Assembly (NCBI GenBank): GCA_023213395.1
Contig: CM041465.1
Location: 93,627,741 to 93,691,740 of the forward strand
Length of the DNA: 64,000 bases
Origin: Cycas panzhihuaensis
Taxonomy: Eukaryota; Cycadophyta
Direction: 5' to 3'
Part shown: positions 9,081 to 17,690 of the stretch, in pieces
Layout: every line of letters begins with the position of its first letter
Position numbering within the stretch: position 1 is the stretch's first letter
Made by a program: the position numbers and the translations under genes
The notes under the pieces: generated by a model
Database searches by the model: none
What the model saw: the letters and a program-made list of their open reading frames with translations, nothing else
Told to the model about the DNA's origin: nothing

Positions 9081-11710
9081 TTGTTGGAAGAATCCCCATA
9101 TCATTTCCTTCCCACATTGGATCCTAATCTGATCATGGAGGGATCTCTTTTAGATTGGGCATACCACACTTACGTGTCTGATTCCCTGGAGCCACCTACT
9201 TCCTTCCAAGGTTCCACCCAAGGAAGTGAAGATCTTATTTATTATCTGGGTGACCAACCATACCCCCAATCTCACCACCCTTCTACTCATAGAGTAGAAC
9301 CTTTATCTCCTTTAGAGTTTTGCCACCCCTATGGAAGTTCTTATGAGGACCATCCTATGGGATCCACTTTGTATGAGGCTCCTTCTACCTCTTACGATCA
9401 GGCGGATACCCCTCCTACTTATGTAGTAGAAGCCTTGAGCCAATGTTTCTAAGTTGCTCGTCTCTAACCATATCCAAAGTGGTTTGAGAATGTCTTGCGA
9501 AGTATTGTGCCACCTTCTTCTACATCCCCTTCACCTTGCTTATCTCATTCAACTACTTTACCCACGATGAGTCTACCTTTACATCTTCTTCTTCTCCCCA
9601 TGGTGTATTCTCCTTGGGGACCACTCAGGGTATGTCGTCTTTCTAGCTCAGGTTGAGTATGCCCCCGGCTAGTCAAACCACTAGTCCTACTCCCACTATT
9701 ATTTATCCACCTACTAGACCTAGGGGACCTACATGTCCCCCTACTTCTAGTCATGTGGGGTCTACCCCCACACAATCCTAATACCAACTTAGGGACCCTT
9801 CTCTCTATATACCTCTCGGTTACACTGCTCAACCGTGGGGGCATGGTAAAGGGAACTCCCTGCCTGCTTATGGGGTGGACCCTTTGCATCCTTATGGGGT
9901 CGCGCCACCCACGGGCGGCCCATATGGGCAGAATTTGATTCCTCCTTCCTCCATTCTACCATCTTGTATGGAACCTTACATCATGCCTTTATAAGGAGGG
10001 CCACCTCCTTCACAAGGCTCATTCCCTCAAGCTCCTTTTTAACAAGGAGCACTCTCTTTAAGAGGGATGGTTACGTCATATCTATCTGCTCCTATGTAGG
10101 TTTCTTTGAATGTGGGATTCGTGCCTCCTCATTAAGCAATGGGAGGATAATATCCCCTTTCGAACTAAACCCTCCAAGGAGGATTTAGGTAAACCTACCC
10201 ACCATCATTCGTAGCTTTTGTTGACCCTATGGTCTAGTCAAGGGTACGTCCCTTTATGGACTATCGGTCAATCCCATTATCTGTTGAGGCACTAAGAACT
10301 AACTTACTACCTTATCCCCCTGAAGTCCCCAAATTTGATGGGAATTCATCGCAAGACCCAGTGGAGCATATTTGTAGCTTCTCTATGGCATGCATTGACT
10401 ACTAGTCCTACGACCACATCCTCATAAAACTATTCCTGTGGTCTCTTCAAAGTGATGTCCTCAAATAGTTTTATCGCCTATCTGTGCATTCTATCTTCTC
10501 ATTCCAACAGCTCGTGGATGAGTTCGTCAGCTACTTTGACATGGCTTGCTCATTTGAGAGTGGAATGAAATCTCTTTTGTCACTTAAACAAGGTCATGAT
10601 TAAATGAATCGTGACTTTGTGTGGCATTTCCACAACCTTCTTCATTCCACTAAGGCTACTTTGCCCGAGGAGTTGAAGAGGGACCTTTTTGTCAATTCCC
10701 TTAGTTTAGAAGTTTACGTAGAAGTCCTTAAGATGGGGGCAACTATGTGCGACTCCACCATAATGAAGTGCTTGGCACTTAAGGCCATTGAGATCTAGGT
10801 TGGACACAAGAAGCCTCTAAATTCCTCATAGTGATGTGACACACCACCACCACCAAAAGAAACCAAAACTTAACAACCCACTAGGTCTTCTTCCCATTCT
10901 ACCGAGAAGACCTTAGACACTCTCCCTTCAACTGTACGTTCATTTGAACATACTATGAAGGAGCTCAAGCTTCATGCTCCTTCATCTCCTACGTCTAACA
11001 AGCTAGTTCACCAGGCTCCACAAGCTGCTCCTTCCAAGGGTGGCAACACCTAGTCCTCTCAAGCGAGAAAACCTAACTTCTCCCTTGAGAAGAAGTGGTG
11101 CTGCATTCATGGGAGTGCTTCCATGATGATTTGCAGTGTTGGGCATAGTATCCTAAGGCTACCCTGCAATGTGACTCTTCCCTAAAATGGGCATCTAGAC
11201 CCAACCTATACCAGCCCATTCATAGAGATCCCTTCCCCAAACATGGGGAACATGATTGTAATCACTAGTAGAAGAATAACCAGAACTGAGGGAGGTCTCC
11301 AAACCCTCATCCTTCACAAGGCAAAGGGAAGGGTACGAGGAATTCATCCTCTTCCTCGGGTTTCCCTAATTGACATATCCCTTCACATTCATGATCCTGA
11401 AATAAGGGAAAGAAGGTCATTCAGTCGTTTGAGACTACCCTATTGTATGCCTTAACCTAGTCTCAAGCGATCAAAGAGGTGAATAATGCCTCTTTGTCCA
11501 CATCTCATCTTGATCATCTTCTAGAAACTTCTCCTCCGGAAGCCCCTACACTTCCTCAGACTGTTCCCGTGTGTCCTGGCCATTATGATTTTCGAAGGGT
11601 TCTTCCCCAACCCACTGCAAAGGGGAAGTCCTTCTCTATTATTGATGAGCTCCACACCGTCGCCATGAGGATGACCTTGATGGATGTCTTGAGAAGCTGT
11701 CTTGAGTAAC
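9081..11710 (+). pseudogene. gag: Tat-P gag, broken
   Basis: The first open part (9081-9452, 123 aa) matches the gag N-terminus of Tat-O (46509-46880): SLLDWAYHTYV against YLSDWAYHTMV, ending VEALSQCF against VEALSEYF. A Pro/Gly/Tyr-rich segment follows near 9866-9930 (GVDPLHPYGVAPPTGGPYG), then the retrotransposon gag capsid domain at about 10250-10798 (KFDGNSSQDP, SLLSLKQGHD, NRDF, HSTKATLPEELKRDLFVN). The nucleocapsid motif WC.IHG..F/SMMI near 11095-11130 is decayed. More than ten stops and frame changes occur. Gag would form the particle. Confidence 0.82.
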
Positions 11711-11841
11711 AGGCTCTTCTTCTAAAAGATCTTGGCCAACAAGATGCTTCTATCCATGCAATAGGTGCCACCTCCTATGGATCACCTATCATCTCATTTG
11801 ATCCCCGAGATCTTCCATCTCCTAGTGAACGGGAGAAGCTT

Positions 11842-12285
11842 TTGAATTATCCATTCATCATTATTGTTGACGCTCCCAATTTTATCATAAAGAGAACCAT
11901 CATAGATAATGGCTCCTTAGTTAATGCTATGCCCACGCGTATGCTCAAGGAGCTGGGCATAGTAGCTCTTGAGTCTATCCCTTGGAAATGCCAAGGGTAT
12001 AATGGGATCGAGAAGTCCCCCTTAGGGATAGTCTCTCTCTCCCTCGCCTTAGGAGGGAAGACCATTTCTGTCGAAGTTATTGTACTTGATATCAATGTGG
12101 AGTACAACCTCTTGTTGAGCCGACCATGTCTTAACCAAATGGGAGCAGTTTGCTCCTTAAATTGGGGACAACTTAAATTTGTCCATGAAGGACAAGTTAA
12201 GGTTGTCGCCCATGACCCTATATCATCTCACACTTCTTATCTAGCATGCCAAGCTATCTTTGATGATGAAGATAACGATCCTTAG
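11842..12285 (+). pseudogene. pol: Tat-P aspartic protease domain, single open stretch of 147 aa
   Basis: Retroviral-type aspartic protease. The active-site block reads TIIDNGSLVNAMPTRM (from about 11896) and is followed by a second strand block ending VIVLDINVEYNLLLSRPCL, as in the C-terminal half of these proteases. Asn replaces Thr/Ser of the usual DTG/DSG; the same DNG is seen in Tat-I and Tat-O, so it is a family trait and not decay. This is the longest intact coding piece of Tat-P. The ATG at 11842 is simply the first Met after a frame break; the natural protein was part of a gag-pol chain. Confidence 0.8.
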
Positions 12286-12300
12286 GAGGCTACCCCTTCC

Positions 12301-12883
12301 ATGGGACCTCTATTTCGGGAGACTGACCTTCATCAGTCAAAACCTATCTCTTGCCATGAGCCAAACCTAGTCAGGTTTGCCCCTATTGGTGTAGGTAGTT
12401 ACTGTTACTTAGCCATCACAGGTGATTCTGAGTCAGATAGCGAGGGTTATGAGTCTCCTCCTCGGCGTGTCACCCTGGTTTCATGTGCACCTAGGGAGAT
12501 ATCCCGATTAGATATTCCTGCTTCTCTTCATTCTATATTGACTCCCAAGCCGCTGGTTCTAAACCAACCACTTCTTTCATCTTTTCACCCTCCCCGAGTG
12601 GCTTCATATAGGCATCTAGGTCAACGAGTCACTCGTAGAGGTACTTCTTCTTCACGCTCTAGATCCTCACCCAGGACTAGAGCCACTCCTATTCAGATGT
12701 AACCTTGCCACATGATCTATCACATGTCAGGTCTGTCGCACTCATCTGGTTCTGACCATAACCAATTTACTTATAGGCCTAGCCACACAGGGCCTACCCT
12801 TCGTCACCTATCTCCAACTCTATGTGTGACTAACCATATACCTGTGTGGGCTAAGCACACTTCCTTCTCTCTTTGTGCTCTGA
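12301..12883 (+). other. Protease-RT linker and site of the missing pol region
   Basis: The open stretch 12301-12702 resembles the linker after protease in Tat-I (RFAPIGVGSYCYL against RFAPIGVGSYG near 54790), with an acidic Ser-rich part after it. From about 12705 to 12883 no RT, RNase H or integrase motif is seen in any frame. At 12884 the sequence matches what follows the integrase stop in Tat-I. Confidence 0.65.
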
Positions 12884-13257
12884 AATGAGCCTAAACTACC
12901 ATCCTAGGCGTGTCTCTTTTCCCCCTAGTCATAGGTGGAATGGCAGCTTAGGGTGGCCTTCCTGCCTCTTTTGGGTTCTTATCACGGAACCCCTTGTCCC
13001 CCTTTCCTTTAGGAGGCCTTGTCCTCCTAATTGGGTGTATTGTCCCAATCACTCCTGCGCTTGGGTACATTCCCCAATTAAGATGACGTGTTGGAGTATT
13101 GTCACTCTATTCTTGAATGTGCTTCCTTTGCATATCCCGCTATACTCCCATGTGGACATGTGTGCCACCCTATCTCCTAGCCTCAAATATATCCATCGCC
13201 GCTGCTCATGGTGATCATGTGTGCACCTGCTAGGAATATGGCCCTACATGAAAGGAA
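12884..13257 (+). other. Tat-P segment equal to the post-integrase region of Tat-I
   Basis: GAAATGAGCCTAAACTACCA at 12884 recurs at 58125, and similarity continues to about 13250 (58480). It is non-coding in both. It marks the right border of the pol deletion. Confidence 0.7.
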
Positions 13258-13579
13258 GTGTGTGTAGCTCAAGCAATCTTCTATCATAAACTATATGATA
13301 ATCAACCAAAAAATATCATAACATATAGCTCTTCGTGCATCTGTGTACCCTCATACATATACATACATACACATAAAAGCAAATATACATCATCCATCAT
13401 CATGTGTCATCACACACATCGACATATATCAAATAGGGTACCAATGGATCCATATATATATATAATCATCATGTGTCATATCATATAAAGGGTATGGTAC
13501 ATCATCTATGGGAAGCCAGAGTCCTTGCAGGGAGGAGTACAATCATGTGGCAACATATGGTGACTCCTTAAAGGTCTAG
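13258..13579. other. AT-rich spacer, start of the Tat-P extra module
   Basis: Short ATATAC/CATATA-type runs, no gene seen. Nothing in Tat-I matches it. Confidence 0.5.
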
Positions 13580-15510
13580 TGCTTTCCCATATCAAATCAA
13601 AAACTACTGCTACCCTACTTCTGGGGCATCATCTCCTAGTCTATGTGATCCCTCTCCTCGGGACTGCATGCCTCCCAAACTCCTCCTATACCTTTAGGAG
13701 CTTCTTACCTCACTCCTCTTATCCTAAGGCCTCCTTGGGGTCGTCACCACCGTGTGGGTATAGGTCCTGCTCCTCAATGACCTCGATGCTATATGACCTA
13801 CTAGTTGATCATATCAGGCCTGGTTATGATCTCCCTCACTCCTCTAGCATTGCTATCCTAATGTGACTCTCCACATCACCACCTGCTCCTCCTTGAGCCT
13901 CTAGAGCTTGGACCTGGCCTTGTAGTGCATCTCTCTCTGCCCTAGTCATATCCAACTCTCCTTGCAATCGTCCCACCCTCACCTCGTTCTCCTGGGACTC
14001 TGTCGCCCATATGTCTCTAGCCTTGACTAAAGGGGAGAATACTGCTGTGTGGTCCCCTATAGATCGTGGCTCCTCTCCTGCCTAGATGGGAGGCTATCCA
14101 TCTGTGTAGACCTAGGGAAACATCTCCCAAACTATCATCTTAATCAACCTCCTGATATCCATCACTCTTGCAAATCTAACATGCCATGTGTCAGTATATA
14201 CATCCATAAGTATACCAAATAAATCAAATAAATCACAAAAACTAGATATCTGATGATCAAAAGACAACAGGAAAAAGGTAGTATCTCACCTGTTGGGACT
14301 GCCAACTCCCTGACTTGGAGGGTCACCTCCTCCTCAGGTTCTCCACCCACTGTCGGTACCTCCTCTTCCTTCGATACCACCTCTCTAACTGCCTAGCCTT
14401 CCAAGGCATCTCCACCCTCCACTGTTGGTGCTGTTGCTACCTAGACTCTCCCCACCATCCTCAGCTTTTGGACTGGCGTTTAGGAGGCTCCACCTCTCCC
14501 TACAATCCCTAACAGACCTGCCTCTACTCTTGTGGCTTTTAATAGCCTTGCCTCCACTCCTGCAGTCCCTAATGGACCTGCCTCTCCACCTGCCACTCTC
14601 GATGGGCCGACCCCATCACCTCTATTGCCTCTATCATTATCGTCTCCCTCACTAGGGGTACCTCTTGGTCCTCCTGCCTTATCATCACTATCCCACCTAA
14701 CCCCTCTATATGGATCTGATATGTAGTCAATCATGGTGAGGAGGTCTAGTGATGTAGCCTTCATCGAGTGCTTGACGTGTGCCTGGTCCTCGGTTCCCCT
14801 GAATCAAGTCTGCCACTTGTGGACCATAAGAGCCCATATTGAAATCGGGTGGGACCCTCCCGGTGGTGCCACTGCTCCAAAGTAATAGAAGAACCAACAC
14901 TACAGTAGCGTGCTGTAGGATAGTCCTCCTCTCCCAGCTACCCTAATGACATCTAACTATATGACCAGGTTTGCCGCTATTAACATGTCCTAGTCTAATC
15001 TCCCCCTGGCCTCACATCTCCTCACTGCATCCATCCATCTATTGGGTATGTCCCTATAATTATGTTTCTGGGATATCTATAACAAAATGCACAAAGTAAT
15101 CAATTTCCTCACAAGAGGAGTCTTAGACATAATCATGCTCTGGATAGGTATACCTCTCCTCTCCCAGTGGTCCTGATTTGTGAAATAGGTCACTACCTCC
15201 TTGTGTACCATGTCATTACTAGGTAGTGTGCCTAGTGAGGTTGGTGCTCCTGTTGTTGGTACTCCCAGGATCCTCTTAACATCTCTTAGTGTGACTATGA
15301 CATCTCCCACTTGGGGGAGATGGAACACATACCTCCGTCGATCCCAGTGCGAGATAATATCCACTAGGAGATGCTGGTCTGATGCATACTGTGGTGTCTG
15401 AATGACCTTCAATAGGCCACACCTCCCCAACACTCACCGGTCTCCATAAGTCATCATCTTAATGAAACTAAGCATGGCAATTCCTATATTTTACAGTTGT
15501 CCACTGCGAT
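13580..15510 (-). pseudogene. Antisense plant-mobile-domain-like gene with coiled coil, broken
   Basis: Read on the minus strand, the best open part (15433-15077, 118 aa) has GRCGLLKVIQTPQY, LLVDIISHWDRRRYVFHL, VGDVIVTLRDVKRILGVP and GAPTS. This order (a Trp-Asp before a Phe-His-Leu, then G-x-x-x-TL-x-DV-x-x-x-LG-x-P) is the pattern of the plant mobile domain (PF10536, as in MAIN/MAIL proteins). Minus-strand frames to about 14770 continue it (NRWMDAVRRCEARGRLD, then a hydrophobic stretch). A Gly/Ala-rich part follows (14764-14480). A Glu/Gln/Arg-rich stretch at about 14055-13870 (GELDMTRAERDALQGQVQAL) looks like a coiled coil. Stops and frame shifts are frequent. Antisense extra genes are known in Tat-type elements; function unknown. 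Confidence 0.6.
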
Positions 15511-16744
15511 AACTACTTGTAAAGCACCCAAAACATAGTCAAAACTTGTTTCAACCAACTTGTCAGCCTTCAGGACTACCTCTCACTCCCCTAGGATTGA
15601 GATCCAACTATCCTTCAGGCCATATTTTATGTTTTTCAGCCAGTATACCTTCACACCGTACTAAACTCTGTGGTACCACCGAGTTTAGCATGGGGCCTGG
15701 TGAGATTTTATCCACATCTCAACAGCCCCATGGCAAAGATCGTGGCACCACAATCTTTGTCATGGTGTCAGCATCATCCCCTAAAAATTGGGGGTTTCTA
15801 GCCCAAAAATAGAAAATATTTGTTTGAGAGGGCCACACTCAGGCCCGCCGGGACCAAGGATTCCTAATGCCCCAGTCCTACCTCTCACTGGGTCCAATTC
15901 AAACTCTAAGAGATTGCTATTTGCCCTTAAGGGGCCCAAAACTACATCAAAAATTACTAAAAATCAATGAAATTTAAGTGATGAAATAGGTTTAGGTATG
16001 AATGATCCACTCATTGGATCTAGTCTCGCTACTGCCATCTCAGCTCCCTGGTCCCACTAACTATCTCCATGTCCTGATCCAATGGTCAGATCTCTCCCTG
16101 TGTGCCTCTAAATTGGGCGGTACTCCACCACATAAGGGGAAGGGCTCTGATTCATTCGTGAGCCCGTGAAAATGAATTCCATTTTTGCTAAGTTTCCTTT
16201 ATATAGGTGGGGGCCCCGATAGACACTTCTCCTGTTTCTCTCATCGTGATAGCCCTTAAGACCGTCTCCTTACCATGATGACCTTTGCCTTCTAGGTCCA
16301 TCTTTAGTTTTATCCCCGTGGCCCTCTTTTTCTTTAGACCTACTAGGTGCATTTATGGCACCCTTTCCTTGGCCTTGCGAAGCTCCTTTTGCCTTATTTT
16401 ACGTGCCACCTCTATATATACTTAAGTTTATACTCATTTGACTCGTTTCACCATCCTGGATCCATTTTCACTGGCCGTTCATGCCTCTGGGGATTCCAAA
16501 GGAAGTGTCCCCCCTGTTTGGGACTAAATTTCGCTTCCTTAAGTGACCTTTGGCACTCGAGAGTAGCATTTTCGCTGTCGGTTCTTTCCTGTCCATCCGA
16601 TAGCTCCCATCATCTTTGGGTAGCCTCATCCTTGGGTCTTCCTACCTTTTGTAGCCCTTATTGATAGCCATTTGGAGTCTTTTATAATAATTTCACATTG
16701 TTAAGTCTTCTCCACTTGTTGATCCTGTCAGCACTTTCTCTCTA
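15511..16744. other. Non-coding part of the Tat-P extra module with GGTACC/GGCACC inverted repeats
   Basis: No convincing protein is seen. Two inverted repeats lie close together: AAACTCTG..GGTACC..CGAGTTTA (about 15664-15690) and AAAGATCGTGG..CCACAATCTTT (about 15735-15760). They resemble the LTR palindrome at 6478. This could be a promoter zone for the antisense gene, since it lies just upstream of it. Confidence 0.4.
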
Positions 16745-17160
16745 TTGAGATTTCATTCTTTTGCCATGGCTTTATGCATTTCTACCAATAACAAAAGTGA
16801 TGGCAACCTTGGCCCTTTTATTGCTGTGTGGATTCTCCATGACCCTTTTAGACACGACTTCATACACTCTGGGATCTTCCTTCCTAAAGCCACCAATAAT
16901 GAAGCTAAGTACACAGCTGTTTTTGAGGCCCTTACCGATGCGCTCATTCCACCATGGACCCATCATTCTCCTTTGCGACTCTCAAGTTGTGGTGTCTCAT
17001 CTCACCTAAGTCTACTAAGTGTGGTGCCTATGCTTGAGGGCCCTTGCCTCATCTGCCAGATCCTTGTTAGCTTGTTTCTCATCTGTCGACATTCAACACA
17101 TACCTCAGGCTCTCAACGCTGAGGTGGATAACTTAGTCCATTTATCCTTAAGCATCGCTT
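16745..17160 (+). pseudogene. Sense RNase H-like domain in the Tat-P 3' region, broken
   Basis: About 130 residues in two frames match an RNase H fold domain of the type seen as an extra RNase H in Tat-lineage elements. Frame one (16745-16945): SDGNLGPFIAVWILHDP, then FLPKATNNEAKYTAVFEAL, with the catalytic Glu of NNEAKY at 16901. Frame two (from about 16950): LLCDSQVVVSHL with Asp at 16977, and VDIQHIPQALNAEVDNLVHL with the last Asp at 17127. The position expected for the first Asp, before SDGNLGP, reads Asn/Thr. One frameshift near 16947 and two stops near 17008 break it. In ordinary Tat elements this domain lies inside pol; here it stands alone. Confidence 0.7.
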
Positions 17161-17680
17161 GCCTCTCCTTAATGACCCACCTTGAGAGACTTGTCTAGTC
17201 ACCTATACACCCAAGTCTTGGGTCATCTTACACTTCACATTGTGACTCGTTTGCACCTCTGAAAGCTGACCGCTAATGAGGTTAAACTATGGCGACCACC
17301 GAGTTTATTTACTTTACCCTACTTTTAGCATCTTAACATATAGCTCTCGTTATTCTTGACTTGTGTCTATACATAGCTCTTTATTCATGACATCTATCTG
17401 GTCTTAGGTGTAGTCATCACCACCCTTCCACCCTACTCTTACAATGGGGGCATCCCCCTCATCTGCTACCTTTACCTATTGTCTATGCTGCAATATATAG
17501 GTAACCCCTATGGTGTCTCACCCTTGCCTTTACACCCATGTGTACTGCCACGACACTCATTATCGCCCTTAGTTTATACTATTACTATGATTTGGATATA
17601 TATATATATATATACTACTAACATTATGTTGCCACCATTCACCATCGCATTACGCCTTTGAGGTGTGAGGCTCTACTACC
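17161..17680 (+). other. 3' untranslated region of Tat-P
   Basis: Non-coding. From about 17540 it aligns with 58785-58932 of Tat-I, including a short (TA)n run (17577-17612 against 58837-58852) and ATTACGC...GGTGAGGCTC before the purine tract. Confidence 0.6.
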
Positions 17681-17690
17681 AAGGGGGCAA
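17681..17690 (+). other. Polypurine tract of Tat-P
   Basis: AAGGGGGCAA directly precedes the TGTTTC that starts the 3' LTR. Tat-I has a weaker GCGAAAGGCGA at the same place. Confidence 0.75.

Noticed and set aside
14315-14726. Plus-strand frames rich in Leu, Pro and Ser
   Set aside because: They are shadows of the Gly/Ala-rich antisense frame at 14764-14480, which continues a recognisable domain.
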